Below are positions 11,371 through 20,555 of a DNA stretch of 32,051 nt, piece by piece. The translations under genes were made by a program, and so were the position numbers. The stretch is from a virus: positions 1 to 32,051 of IMG/VR virus record IMGVR_UViG_3300048584_000075. One strand, written 5' to 3'. The notes below the pieces were generated by a model, which had not been told where the DNA came from, made no database searches, and saw only the letters and a program-made list of their open reading frames with translations. Positions within the stretch are counted from its first letter, which is position 1, and every line of letters starts with the position of its first letter.

Positions 11371-14300
11371 TCAGCCGAGGATCGTGGTGACGCCGAGCTT
11401 GGAATAGACGGGGTCTCCGAGCCGCCATACCTGGCCGCCCGAGCGCAGCGGGGAGGTGTTCCAGGTCCGTGCCCAGGCTCGGTCGCTGATGGTGTCGGTC
11501 CAGCCCTCGAGGAACACGTCGAGCTGCGTCACCGATCCACTCGGCAGGTCGGTGACACGCAGGACGTCGGAGACCTCGAGCTCCAGGAGCTGGTCGGCGA
11601 GGCTGGCGTTGGTGACGAGGTCGACGGTGAGTGCACCCGCTCGCCGCTTGGGGGTCTTGCGGGCGTTGACGGCCGCGTTCGCTGCGGCGGTCAGCTGCTC
11701 GTCGCTGTCGACGTAGATCGTGGCGGTGTCGACGGCCCTCTCATGGTCGTCGATCGACGCCTGGTCGCTGACCCGGACGCGGGCCCCTCCGGGGCGGGTG
11801 TACTCGGCGACGTTGACCAGGCCGAAGTTCGAGGTGGAGAACCCGGTGGACGAGTCGACCTGGCGGGCGTGGACCTCGAGCGGTGCCCCGAACGGTGCCC
11901 GCTCCGATCGTGCCTGCCAGACGGGGATCCCAGCGCCGGAGATGTAGACCGGTGCCCGCTCGGCGGCGGCGATCTGGTTTAGCAGCGTCGAGGGGCGCTG
12001 ACCGGCCCAAGGCTGCGCACACATCGTGGCCGCTGGCGTGGCCGTGGAGGTCGACTCGGCCCAGGTGCCAAGGGCCAGGCGTGCCACGCGGTCGAACCGC
12101 TCCTGGCTCGTGTCGCCCTCCGCCCCCGTCACGATGGCCCCTCGGGCGGCCATCCGGTCTGTGGGCAGGGCGGTTGCGTGGACGGCGATCCCTGCGAACC
12201 AGCCGTTGGCCAGCTGCGTCGCCCCGTTCGTCGCCCCGACCGTGAGGATGTTCCCAGTGAACGCTCCCAGGGCAGCCGCGGCGGTCTGGACGTTCACCCC
12301 GTCCACCCACAGGCGCAGGTTGGCGCCGTCGTAGGTGGCGGCCAGGTGATGCCAGGCCCCGTCGTTGATCGCGCTGGCCGCGGACGTGGTCACGGTGGTG
12401 CCGCCGATCGTGACCGTGGCCCGCGGTGCGTCGCTGACCAGGTCGACGGCGAGCAGGTCGAACGAGGCGTAGCGAGCCAGCTCAAGGGCCCGGACGGTGC
12501 CGGGCACGGAGACGGGCAGGTAGACCAGGCCCTCGAGGGTGACCCCCGTCAGCCCGGACAGGGCGGGGAGCGGGTTGAAGGTCTGGGTGAGGTACTTGCC
12601 GTTGCTCGCGTCGACCCGGGTCAGGACTAGGCATGGTTCGTCGGGGTCCGCTCCGAGGCCGGAGGCTTGGCCGAACACGGCTGTTCCACCGGTGCCGGCT
12701 TGGGCGACTGCGAGGGTTGCGTTGCGGGACGTCGACTGGTCTCCGGCCGCTGTCGCCCCGGCCGAGTCGTTCAGCGGGTACAGCAGGGCAGGAGCGTCGT
12801 GGGCAAGCTCCTCGACTGCGAGGGCCCGCAGGGTGCTGTCCTGGCGGGAGAGGAACGCCATCACGTCGACCGCGCGGATCCTGGCGATGGGTTGGACGCC
12901 GTTGTCCCAGCCCTCGACGATCTGCTCGATGTACCCGGTCCACAGCGGCGTGAAGGGGAGCAGGCCGGCAGCCGTGGAAGCTGCCCTGCTCTGGAAGTAC
13001 GAGGTGATGGTGGCGATCTCGGTTGGCGTCAAAGCCCGGCGGAACACGGCGACGGCGACGAGTTCCATGTCGGCGTACAACGTGCCCGCGCCGGACAGGC
13101 GGCCAACGCGCAGCACCTCGGAGTTGGCGAGGCTGCCGGTGGTGGTGTCTGTGGATGCCGTCCCTGCGACACCGTTGGCAAACGACTGAACCGTGTCGGT
13201 GGCAACGTTTCGCACGAACGCCGACGTGATGAGCGGGCCTGTGGTGATGGGCGGCGTGGCGGTGGCAACGCGCACGGCACCGTCGCCGAGGCGATCGGAT
13301 GTGTCGGTGGAGCGGTAGTGCGCCCACCCGGTCATCGTCGACCCGACGTTGGCCGCCTTGGCGACGAGTGTGTCATCGGAGATGTTGGCGAACTGTCTCG
13401 TGACCGCCAGCACCGTGAACGAGTCACTCGCCCCGAAGTCCAGCAGCGCGTTGTCGGGCACCTCGATGTAGTCGTCGGTGCCCAGCAGCCAGCAGGGGGC
13501 GACGACGGCCACGGACTTGCGGCCGGAGGTGGAGCGGTTGATGGTCACGGTCTGCCCGGTGGTGGCGGTGAACGAGGTGGCTGCGCCGGAGGTCAGGACC
13601 GAGGTGTTGATGTCGAGGACGGTGGCGCCGTCGATGCCGTTCTTGACGATGGCGCGGTAGGCGATGCCGGACATGGGGTCGTTGCTGCCCGAGCGTGAGC
13701 CGAAGTAGACCGGGTCGGTGTTCGTCGTCAGCGTGGCCGTGGTCGCTGCCACCGTGGCGCCGAGTTGGGTGAATGTGCCCGACACGGAGTCGGCCAGCCA
13801 GAACTTCAGCTCGCCCGCAGTCTTGGCGCGGGTGATCTTGATGACCTTCCGGGTGCCGTCGGTGAGGCCGGTCGCCACGGTCGAGTCGTAGGACAGGATC
13901 GTTGTGGGTGCCGCCGCCGTACAGACATTGAGGCGCAGCACGCCCGTTGTCAGGAGCGCCACTTGGAGCGGTGAGTTGGCACCGTTGCGTCGACTGAGCA
14001 GCGTCACGTTGGCCGCGGGAGTCCAGTCCGTCGGCGCGACGTCGATGATGAGTTCAAAGTCGTCCGCGACGTTGTAGGCGGCGTCGTAGGCGGCACTGAG
14101 GTCATTGAGGGAGACACCCGGCAGGTAGACATAGGGCGTGCCCGTGTAGGCCACGAATGTCGGGTCGTTGCTCGTCACCGACGCGGAGCCGCCGAGCAGC
14201 CCGTCGAGCGCCGTGCCACCCGTGCCTTGGTTCGGGACCGTCTGTCCGCTGGTCGCGTAGTTGGCGTCGAGCCAGAGCACGGCCTGGGCGAGCAGGGACT

Positions 14301-14592
14301 CAGCGTCGTACCGGCACCGCTCGAAGCGGATCGGCCGGCGGTGCTTGAAGCGTGGGTACCAGGCGCCGTCGGTGTTTTCCGGGGTGAATCTGCCGTCGCT
14401 GTTGTTGAAGGCGCAGGCCGCGAGCCCGGCACCGACATGGCTGGTCTCGTCCTGCCGCCCCGTCGAGAGAGACACGCCGTCGCGGAGGCGGAGCCACTGC
14501 GTGACGTCGGTCCACGTGATCGCGGCCGGATCGGACCGGGGCGAGTCGTCCAGGCCGATCAGGGCCCGGATGTTGAACTGGGGCTTGGTCAC
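11371..14592 (-). CDS. Large minor tail protein with inserted ConA/LamG-like modules
   Basis: 1073 aa. Residues 1-95 are the start of a baseplate-hub-like tail protein (TWTDVTQWLRLRDGVSLSTG, FNNSDGRFTPENTDGAWYPR, RRPIRFER). From about 100 to 540 come two concanavalin-A-like stretches (e.g. VADDFELIIDVAPTDW; SFTVLAVTRQFANISDDTLV). The hub sequence resumes at about 550 (PLWTGYIEQIVEGWDNGVQP). A third, clearly LamG-like module lies at about 660-790 (INDGAWHHLAATYDGANLRL, WVDGVNVQT). A C-terminal hub part ends the protein (FLEGWTDTISDRAWARTWNT). ConA-like modules usually bind glycans, so host recognition is likely. ATG 14592 overlaps the tape-measure stop. Confidence 0.8.
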   Translation of the reverse strand: MTKPQFNIRALIGLDDSPRSDPAAITWTDVTQWLRLRDGVSLSTGRQDETSHVGAGLAACAFNNSDGRFTPENTDGAWYPRFKHRRPIRFERCRYDAESLLAQAVLWLDANYATSGQTVPNQGTGGTALDGLLGGSASVTSNDPTFVAYTGTPYVYLPGVSLNDLSAAYDAAYNVADDFELIIDVAPTDWTPAANVTLLSRRNGANSPLQVALLTTGVLRLNVCTAAAPTTILSYDSTVATGLTDGTRKVIKITRAKTAGELKFWLADSVSGTFTQLGATVAATTATLTTNTDPVYFGSRSGSNDPMSGIAYRAIVKNGIDGATVLDINTSVLTSGAATSFTATTGQTVTINRSTSGRKSVAVVAPCWLLGTDDYIEVPDNALLDFGASDSFTVLAVTRQFANISDDTLVAKAANVGSTMTGWAHYRSTDTSDRLGDGAVRVATATPPITTGPLITSAFVRNVATDTVQSFANGVAGTASTDTTTGSLANSEVLRVGRLSGAGTLYADMELVAVAVFRRALTPTEIATITSYFQSRAASTAAGLLPFTPLWTGYIEQIVEGWDNGVQPIARIRAVDVMAFLSRQDSTLRALAVEELAHDAPALLYPLNDSAGATAAGDQSTSRNATLAVAQAGTGGTAVFGQASGLGADPDEPCLVLTRVDASNGKYLTQTFNPLPALSGLTGVTLEGLVYLPVSVPGTVRALELARYASFDLLAVDLVSDAPRATVTIGGTTVTTSAASAINDGAWHHLAATYDGANLRLWVDGVNVQTAAAALGAFTGNILTVGATNGATQLANGWFAGIAVHATALPTDRMAARGAIVTGAEGDTSQERFDRVARLALGTWAESTSTATPAATMCAQPWAGQRPSTLLNQIAAAERAPVYISGAGIPVWQARSERAPFGAPLEVHARQVDSSTGFSTSNFGLVNVAEYTRPGGARVRVSDQASIDDHERAVDTATIYVDSDEQLTAAANAAVNARKTPKRRAGALTVDLVTNASLADQLLELEVSDVLRVTDLPSGSVTQLDVFLEGWTDTISDRAWARTWNTSPLRSGGQVWRLGDPVYSKLGVTTILG

Positions 14593-17228
14593 GGGAGCTG
14601 GATCCCGAGCCGATCGAGCTCGAACACCGCGGTGGCGAACTGGCGTCCATCGATGTTGAGGACGAGCTGTACTGGGGTGCGGTCGACCCCGCCGTTCGCC
14701 GCGACAGCGGTGTTGTACTCGCGGTAGGCGCCGCCGACGTACCCGCCGTAGATCCGGTTCGCCGCGGCCGCGGCGTTACTGGCGGACTGCTGGGCCAGCG
14801 CCATCTGCAGGGTGTTCACCTGGGCGACCTCGTTTACGCCGGCGTCCAGGAGTGCCTTGCCCAGGGAGTAGCCCGCTTCCGGGCCTTGTCCCCACAGCTC
14901 GCGGAGGGTGTAGGCGTTGAGGCCGGCGTTGGACAGCTGGTTGAGAACATCTCCGAACGCCCGTACCCGCTCGAGCCGCCCGGCCATGAACCCGCTGATC
15001 GACGCCGGGCCCTGGGCGGCACCGCCGGCGCCGGGGCTTCCAGGCGCCCGACGGGACAGGGCGGCCCAGTCGTCGCCACCGGGGTCGTAGCCAGTGATCG
15101 AGCCATAGTCCATCCCGGCCTGCGCGATGGTCCTGGCGAGCCCGTCCCGGGTCCGCATGGCCTCGTCGAGGGCGTCCTGCATCAGGTCGATCGCGGCCTG
15201 CTGCATCCGGGCGAGCTCCTCGGCCCGCCGGGCCTCCTCGCGCGCCTGCTCCTCGGCCCATCGACGCTGCTCCTCGGCCGCGCGCTTGGCGTCGTTGAGG
15301 AGCTGCTCGTGCCGGTCGGCCATCTCCCTGGCCAGCTGCTCGTCGAGGTCGGACCAGCCCCGGGTCGGGGCCGCGGCTGGGGCGCGGGAGGCCCAGTCGA
15401 GGTAGGCGGGGTCGAGGACCTGGCGCGCGGACTGCAGGATCGCGCCGGCGACGTTCCTGCCGACCGGGCCGCCGCGCGCGAACCCCTCCGAGTTCAGGGC
15501 GTCGAGGACGTTGCGCCCGACCTTGCGCACGGCCGCGGCGCGGATGACGTACTCGCCGTTGGACAGGCGCGCGGGGATGGAGTCGGAAGTCCCTGTGCCG
15601 GGGCCGGTGATGAGGCCGCCGGTCGCCCAGGGCTTCGGCGGGTCGGGCACGGGCTGGTTCAGGATGTAGGGGGCGGCGGCGCCGAACTGCGACATGGTGA
15701 CGGACACGGAGACGTGCTTGCCGTTCAGTGCGTCCAGGACGGCGGTCAGCCGGCGGGCGGTGTTGTAGGCGTCGGTGATGGGGTCGATCAGCTCGGCTTG
15801 GGCCGCCTTGCCCATGCCGGAGTTCCTGATCGCGCGGACCATGTCGTCGTAGTTCTCGACGATGAACTCCCGCTGCCTGCGGCCACCCTCCTTGAAGGAG
15901 TCGACGGCACCCATGAACGAGGACGCCATCGCGCGGGCCGTGTCTGCGGAGGGCTCTTCGAGGTAGCTCTTGAGGTCGTCCTTCCACGACTGCAGCGCCT
16001 GCTGCTGGTTGAGGCGAGCGTCCAGGAGCCCCATGGCGCGGGCGAGGTCGGTGACCCCGTCCTTGCTCTTCTCGACTTCCTTGGCCCAGTCGGCGAAGTA
16101 GCCCTCGGACTCGGCCAGGGCGTCGGCCGCGGCCTTGCTGGCCGGCACCACGGTCTCCACACCCGACTTCCAGATGTGGATGGCGCCCTCGGCGTCCCGG
16201 TACCCCATCTCCGCGTCGGTGAGCAGGGTGATCATCCGGTAGTAGGAGTCGGAGGTGGAGTCCAGCGTGGCCCGGATCATGTCGAAGCCGTTGGCCAGGT
16301 TGGCGAACGATCCATTCAGGAACGCCGTCTGAGAGACGACCTCGCCCATGTTGTCGCCCAGCAGTCGGACGAGCGGGTTCGTCAGCTTGAGACCCTCGGC
16401 GAGGAACTGCACCGTGAGCCCGAGGCCCCGCCCCGTCTGCTCGAGGTTGTCGCCAGCCGCCTGGAGCACCGTCATGGACTTCTCGGTCCCGCCCATGGCG
16501 GAGTCGAGCGACTCGAACATGTCGATCACGCCGGTGCCGGCCGACTCCTGCAGCTCCCCGAGCGCCTGGTTCAGGCGGGCCCACTTCCCGGAGGCGGTTT
16601 CGGCGGCGGCCGCGGCCGAGCCGCCGACGACTCGCGCGAGTTCCTGCGTGATGCGCGTGAAGTCCTTGGACTGCAGGATCGCGTCGTCGATGGGGATCTT
16701 CAGCCGGCGAAGAGCCGTGGTGTTGCCGCCGTAGGCCAGCGCCAGGGCCTTGGCTGCTGCCTCCCCGTTCGCGAACCCGGATGCCTGGATGTCCAGGGCC
16801 AGGGCCATCAGTTCCTGGGATTTCGCAGCGTCCTTGGTGGCCGCCATGAGGGGGCGCAGCCCGGACCGGAGAAGGTCATCGGACACCCCGAGGGCCATCT
16901 GCATCGAGTCGACCCACTCGCGGGTGTCCGCGGCGGCACCCGCCATGCCGAGGTTGCCCAGGACCGTGTTGAGCTGGGTGACGGACTTCTGGTCCTCCGC
17001 CGCGGCCTCGGCCGCGTCCTGCAGGCCGCGAAGAAGCGCTCCGACCCCGATCGTCGCTGCGCCGATGCCCAGCGCGGCCTTCCCCCAGGCAGCCCCGTAG
17101 CCCGCGGCGGCCGTGCCGCCCTTGGTCGCGGTGGCGTTGGTGCGCTCGACCTCGCCCCGCACCTGGCGGAGGACTGCGGACGCCCCGTCGGTGAAGGTGA
17201 TCGACCCTGAGAGGTTGGGGCTTGCCAC
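14589..17228 (-). CDS. Tape measure protein
   Basis: 879 aa, implying a tail of medium length. It starts from GTG 17228 with AGAGGAG seven bases upstream. Hydrophobic helix at about residues 48-70 (AALGIGAATIGVGALLRGLQ), long helical and Ala-rich regions, the TMP signature GPGTGTSDSIPARLSNGEYV (about residue 545), and a coiled coil at about 625-710 (DEQLAREMADRHEQLLNDAK). There is no clear peptidoglycan hydrolase domain. It sets tail length and is assembled with the chaperones encoded directly upstream. Confidence 0.9.
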   Translation of the reverse strand: MASPNLSGSITFTDGASAVLRQVRGEVERTNATATKGGTAAAGYGAAWGKAALGIGAATIGVGALLRGLQDAAEAAAEDQKSVTQLNTVLGNLGMAGAAADTREWVDSMQMALGVSDDLLRSGLRPLMAATKDAAKSQELMALALDIQASGFANGEAAAKALALAYGGNTTALRRLKIPIDDAILQSKDFTRITQELARVVGGSAAAAAETASGKWARLNQALGELQESAGTGVIDMFESLDSAMGGTEKSMTVLQAAGDNLEQTGRGLGLTVQFLAEGLKLTNPLVRLLGDNMGEVVSQTAFLNGSFANLANGFDMIRATLDSTSDSYYRMITLLTDAEMGYRDAEGAIHIWKSGVETVVPASKAAADALAESEGYFADWAKEVEKSKDGVTDLARAMGLLDARLNQQQALQSWKDDLKSYLEEPSADTARAMASSFMGAVDSFKEGGRRQREFIVENYDDMVRAIRNSGMGKAAQAELIDPITDAYNTARRLTAVLDALNGKHVSVSVTMSQFGAAAPYILNQPVPDPPKPWATGGLITGPGTGTSDSIPARLSNGEYVIRAAAVRKVGRNVLDALNSEGFARGGPVGRNVAGAILQSARQVLDPAYLDWASRAPAAAPTRGWSDLDEQLAREMADRHEQLLNDAKRAAEEQRRWAEEQAREEARRAEELARMQQAAIDLMQDALDEAMRTRDGLARTIAQAGMDYGSITGYDPGGDDWAALSRRAPGSPGAGGAAQGPASISGFMAGRLERVRAFGDVLNQLSNAGLNAYTLRELWGQGPEAGYSLGKALLDAGVNEVAQVNTLQMALAQQSASNAAAAANRIYGGYVGGAYREYNTAVAANGGVDRTPVQLVLNIDGRQFATAVFELDRLGIQLP

Positions 17229-17249
17229 CAGTGGGCTCCTCTCGTCCGA

Positions 17250-17458
17250 TCAGGGGTGCTCTCGGTGGCGCAGCAGCGCCAGCCCGTAGTCGACGTACCG
17301 GTAGAACGCGTCCACCTGCCAGGACTCGAGCTCCTGCTCCGTCGTGTGGAACAGGTGCAGGAACATCGGCCCGTAGGCCGGGATGTCCCGGTCTAGGTCT
17401 GGGCCTCCGTGCCCTGGCTGGAGGAAGTAGGGAGGTCGGGATCCGCGCCCTCCCCGGC
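17250..17458 (-). CDS. Tail assembly chaperone extension (gpT-like, -1 frame)
   Basis: The frame -1 to the gpG-like gene stays open past the gpG stop (17393) to a TGA at 17250, and gives protein-like sequence after the overlap (DLDRDIPAYGPMFLHLFHTT, ESWQVDAFYRYVDYGLALLR). It has no start codon of its own near the junction. In lambda-type phages a G-T fusion is made by -1 slippage just before the G stop, and the position before the tape measure fits. I see no canonical X-XXY-YYZ heptamer, so the slip site is unknown; the 5' limit given here is approximate. Confidence 0.55.
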
Positions 17459-17737
17459 CGCGGAGGGTGCCTCGGGCTCGACGTCGGCGGAGAACACGAC
17501 GTCGACCGTGTTGAAGTCGAGCTCGGCGAACGTGCCCGGGAGCGGTTCCCCGGCGCGCTGCGCGGCCAGCCACCACATGAACGCGATCGCGTCCGGGTCC
17601 TCCTCGAGCAGCGCCTGCACGAGCTGGTCCTTGGACGTCAGGCCGATGCAGCGCTTCATCTGCCGGGCCTCGGAGACCAGCAGTGAGCCGAGCTCGAACG
17701 GGTACGACTTGTCCCCGATGGTCATGTGGATCCGCAC
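17393..17737 (-). CDS. Tail assembly chaperone (gpG-like)
   Basis: 114 aa. MRIHMTIGDKSYPFELGSLL, then SEARQMKRCIGLTSKDQLVQ and DPDAIAFMWWLAAQRAGEPL, followed by an acidic Pro/Ser/Glu-rich tail. This is the usual pattern of actinophage tail-assembly chaperones, in the usual place between tail tube and tape measure. It coats the tape measure during tail assembly and is not in the finished virion. A -1 frame continuation probably yields a second, longer product. Confidence 0.75.
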   Translation of the reverse strand: MRIHMTIGDKSYPFELGSLLVSEARQMKRCIGLTSKDQLVQALLEEDPDAIAFMWWLAAQRAGEPLPGTFAELDFNTVDVVFSADVEPEAPSAAGEGADPDLPTSSSQGTEAQT

Positions 17738-17745
17738 GTGTCCTC

Positions 17746-18339
17746 CTACTGCTGCGCCTTGCGGAACGCCTCGTCTATCGCGCGGCCGATGGCGGCCGCG
17801 GCCTGGTCTCTCATCCGCGCGAAGGTGCCGTCGAACCAGCCCGGAGGGCTGATCTCCTGCATGACCCAGTTCTCGCGGTTCCCGTACACGGGGTGACGCC
17901 AGCCGCCGTAGTTCATGTGCTTGGGGATGCGCTCCTGCCCGTCGGGCATCGCGTTGGCGGACATGCGGACCCGGATCCCGATGAACCTGCGGTGCGCGGT
18001 GGGTCGCTCCCGGTACTCGATCTTCAGGCCGCGCGCGACCCGCTCACGAAGCCCCCGATGCTTGCGCTCCGCGGCCTCGGCACGCCTCTGCGCGGTGGCC
18101 GATCGCGCGACACCGCCAGTGAGTGCAGCCCACCGCGACGCCCCGCCCGCCGACGACAGGCCCCGCACCGCGCGGCGCTGCTCCTCGAGGATCTGCCGGG
18201 CCTCCCGGCGCATCGTGTCCCGCACCCCGTTGTACAGGTCCGCGTCGAGCTGCTTGAGGATCCGCATGGTGGCGGCGAGGGACGCGGCGTCCCATGACGC
18301 CATGACGTGCGGGGAGCCCTTGTCGGACTGGCGCCCCAT
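17746..18339 (-). CDS. HK97 gp10-like / minor tail component
   Basis: 197 aa from ATG 18339 (ATG 18303 is an alternative; neither has a strong Shine-Dalgarno). Helical N-terminal half (DAASLAATMRILKQLDADLY, RREARQILEEQRRAVRGLS) and a C-terminal part ending in GNRENWVMQEISPPGWFDGT, a motif found in actinophage gp10-like neck or tail-completion proteins. Placement after the tail tube gene, not before it, is slightly unusual. Role in the head-tail joint is inferred. Confidence 0.55.
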   Translation of the reverse strand: MGRQSDKGSPHVMASWDAASLAATMRILKQLDADLYNGVRDTMRREARQILEEQRRAVRGLSSAGGASRWAALTGGVARSATAQRRAEAAERKHRGLRERVARGLKIEYRERPTAHRRFIGIRVRMSANAMPDGQERIPKHMNYGGWRHPVYGNRENWVMQEISPPGWFDGTFARMRDQAAAAIGRAIDEAFRKAQQ

Positions 18340-18343
18340 CGGG

Positions 18344-19333
18344 CTACAGGGTCGTGTCGGTGGAGATCGTGTACAGGGTGGGCAGGTTCGTGGCGTCGTC
18401 GGTCCAGGTCGCGGTCCACGTGTTCGTGAGCTCGCCCGGACCGTCGACGCCCTGGGTCGCCGGCGCGAAGTTCACCGACGGGACCGTGAGCCGCCAGGTC
18501 TCGTAGTACGAGCCGGTGATCAGCGGGCCCACGAACTCCCACACGAGGGACGTCGCAGCGACACCGTGGGCGAGGTCCTGGAACGTGGCCTTGGCCAGCC
18601 AGTCCGCCACGATCGTCAGCGTGATCTCGGCCTTGTCGTTGAGCACTTGCTGGGCCTTGGCGCCGGACTGCCCGGCGGTGAAGTCCTGGGTGTCGTGGGG
18701 CCTGGAGATCCTGCAGGTGACGGCCTTGACCCCGGAGATCGCTACCTCGGATGCGTAGGTGCCCATCTTCAGGGCCATCTGCGTGCCCTTGAACAGGCGC
18801 GTGCCGGTGTAGGAGGCCGTCGCCAGCGTCTCGGCGGTGGAGAACGTCTTGGCGTCGATCTCGAACGCCGCACCGAGGTAGCCGCCGACCTCGCACGAGA
18901 ACTCCGCCGACAGGATCTTGCCGCCCGCGAGGGACTGGGCGACGACGCTGGAGCCATCGCGGATCGGTGCGCCGACCTGGAACGACAGCGACTTGCCGTA
19001 GGTGTCGGCGAGGGGGAACGAGGCGGCATAGGCCGTGCCCAACAGAACGGACGGGGTCACCGACCCGCCCATCAGGACGTTGTACAGCACGCCCATGCCC
19101 TTGTTCGGGATGTCGCACGTGAGGGCGCCTTCGCCCCAGATGGAGGTCTCCGCGTACTGCGACGCGAGTGGACCCATCCGGCCGGCGGCGATGCCCTGCC
19201 CCTGGACGCGGGTCGACATGCGGTCGGCGCGGGCGGTCTTGTGGTGCACGAACCGGTTGGGGGCGACGAATGTCCCCCAGGTCGACTCCGCGGCGAAGCC
19301 GACCTGCGAGGCGAGCCCAGATCCGATGCCCAT
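18344..19333 (-). CDS. Major tail tube protein
   Basis: 329 aa, AAGGAG before ATG 19333. It begins MGIGSGLASQVGFAAESTWG, typical of actinophage tail tube proteins (...G-x-x-x-E-x-T-x-G-T). The remainder is beta-rich with the two-half repeat of tube proteins (SLSFQVGAPIRDGSSVVAQS; LSAEFSCEVGGYLGAAFEID; AEITLTIVADWLAKATFQDL). It sits between the connector genes and the tail chaperones as expected and should form the tail shaft. Confidence 0.85.
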   Translation of the reverse strand: MGIGSGLASQVGFAAESTWGTFVAPNRFVHHKTARADRMSTRVQGQGIAAGRMGPLASQYAETSIWGEGALTCDIPNKGMGVLYNVLMGGSVTPSVLLGTAYAASFPLADTYGKSLSFQVGAPIRDGSSVVAQSLAGGKILSAEFSCEVGGYLGAAFEIDAKTFSTAETLATASYTGTRLFKGTQMALKMGTYASEVAISGVKAVTCRISRPHDTQDFTAGQSGAKAQQVLNDKAEITLTIVADWLAKATFQDLAHGVAATSLVWEFVGPLITGSYYETWRLTVPSVNFAPATQGVDGPGELTNTWTATWTDDATNLPTLYTISTDTTL

Positions 19334-19336
19334 CGT

Positions 19337-19546
19337 CTACTCCTTCCCGGCCGGAGCCGGCTTCTTGGCTGCGGGCGGGGTGACCGCCTCGAACAGGGGC
19401 TGGGGGTGCGTGTCGGTGAGCTGCAGCCCGGCGATCACGGACTCGTCGGTGATCGTCACCAGCTCTCCGGGCTCGACCTTCACCGTGCGCCCGCCGCCGG
19501 CGGACACCCAGCGCGTGTCGGGGCTGATGTTGCGGAACTGCGGCAT
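19337..19546 (-). CDS. Small conserved head-tail region protein, 69 aa
   Basis: TAGGAG precedes ATG 19546; the gene ends 3 bp before the tail tube start. MPQFRNISPDTRWVSAGGGR, then TVKVEPGELVTITDESVIAG forms a small beta domain with a Lys/Pro/Ala tail. Short proteins of this type are frequent just before the tail tube gene in actinophages and may be connector accessories. Function unknown. Confidence 0.6.
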   Translation of the reverse strand: MPQFRNISPDTRWVSAGGGRTVKVEPGELVTITDESVIAGLQLTDTHPQPLFEAVTPPAAKKPAPAGKE

Positions 19547-19554
19547 GAGCGCTC

Positions 19555-20022
19555 CTAGATGAGGGCCTTGAACCGGATGGTGAACACGACGTCGACCCCG
19601 ACGCCGTCCTCGCCGCTGAACTGGTGGACCGTGAAGCCGGCGACCTCGGCGTGCATGACCTCCGCGATGCCGAGGTCGACATCGGCTCGCAGGATCGACT
19701 CGACCTCGGCCAGGAGGTCCAGGGCCGCGTCGCGCATGCCGGGCAGGTCGTTGTCGCCGGTCTGGGCGCGGGCCACGCAGGTGAGGGTGATGATCTCGTC
19801 CCGCGCGGCGCCGGGCCCGTTGTCATGCCACTCCTGGGACGACGACCCGGCGACGTCGTCCTCGCCGTCGCCTGACCAGCCGACGTAGATGGCTCGCCGC
19901 GGGTACTCGTCGTCGACCGCGGGGCCGTCGCCGATGAAGGTGTCGAGCGCGGCGAGGGCCGTCGACGCTCGAAGGGCCGTGAGCAGCGTGGTGGTTGTCT
20001 CGGCGTAGCGTGAGGAGGCCAT
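19555..20022 (-). CDS. Tail terminator / tail completion-like protein
   Basis: 155 aa. ATG 20022 shares a base with the preceding stop (TGATG). SSRYAETTTTLLTALRASTA, then IYVGWSGDGEDDVAGSSSQE, EIITLTCVARAQTGDNDLPG and a last strand VDVVFTIRFKALI match the alpha/beta order of gpU-like tail terminators. Gene order (connector, then this, then tail tube) supports the call. Confidence 0.65.
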   Translation of the reverse strand: MASSRYAETTTTLLTALRASTALAALDTFIGDGPAVDDEYPRRAIYVGWSGDGEDDVAGSSSQEWHDNGPGAARDEIITLTCVARAQTGDNDLPGMRDAALDLLAEVESILRADVDLGIAEVMHAEVAGFTVHQFSGEDGVGVDVVFTIRFKALI

Positions 20023-20552
20023 CAGCCGATGCCCCCGTTGAACGTGTGGGGCTCGAGCAGTTCGATGACCCGGTTCGGCAGCGAGAAGCCCGCGGAGGGG
20101 GCGTCCCCGTCCAGCGGCTTGCGGCCGCCGAGCGTGCCCCGCTGGGTCTTCCACAGGTGCCGGAGGGTCTCCTTCGTCGCCTGCTTCACCAGGGAGGGCG
20201 TCGTCGCCCCGGTGACGTAGATCACCGTCACGCCTTGGCGCCCTCCGAGGAAGCTCCTGTGGAGCCGGTGCACGAGCCCGGTGGCGGACGTGAGCCGGTA
20301 GTCGGCGGAGTCCAAGACCCCGCCGTCGTCGGTGATGCTGGTGATCGACGCGACCGGTGAGCGGCCGAGGACGATGTCCGGTGTCCCGCCGTCGTGGTAC
20401 TCGGTCAGCGTGGTCGTCCGCCATACCCGGTTCGCGTACTCCTCGACCAGATCAGACGCCACGCCGATGAGCGTCGTGAGCTCGGCGTCGTCGGCGTCGC
20501 CCTCGATGTTCAGGTGGCTCTTGGCCTCCGCGAGGGTGATCAGGTCGGGCAC
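20022..20552 (-). CDS. Head-tail connector protein (gp6-like)
   Basis: 176 aa. MPDLITLAEAKSHLNIEGDA, then DDAELTTLIGVASDLVEEYA and NRVWRTTTLTEYHDGGTPDI are diagnostic of HK97 gp6-like head-tail connectors (L-x-x-A-K-x-x-L-x-i-...-D-x-x-L-x-x-x-I-x-A-A). The helical core is followed by a strand region with a GVTVIYVTGATTPSLVKQAT stretch. It docks on the portal after packaging. Confidence 0.85.
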   Translation of the reverse strand: MPDLITLAEAKSHLNIEGDADDAELTTLIGVASDLVEEYANRVWRTTTLTEYHDGGTPDIVLGRSPVASITSITDDGGVLDSADYRLTSATGLVHRLHRSFLGGRQGVTVIYVTGATTPSLVKQATKETLRHLWKTQRGTLGGRKPLDGDAPSAGFSLPNRVIELLEPHTFNGGIG

Positions 20553-20555
20553 GGG

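Noticed and set aside
14886-17210. 774-codon open frame on the plus strand opposite the tape measure gene
   Set aside because: It is an antisense shadow of a high-GC gene; its product lacks any domain pattern and the minus strand has a clear tape measure protein with correct neighbours.
17393-17480. Canonical -1 slippery heptamer
   Set aside because: Checked codon by codon in the G frame; no X-XXY-YYZ sequence is present. The frameshift is kept only as a hypothesis.
17915-19558. Long plus-strand open frame opposite tail tube and gp10-like genes
   Set aside because: Product is compositionally biased, no ribosome binding site, and fully antisense to recognisable tail genes.
18024-19826. 600-codon minus-strand frame overlapping tail tube and connector genes
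   Set aside because: Frame-shifted shadow of the real tail genes, Arg/Pro-rich, no start context.
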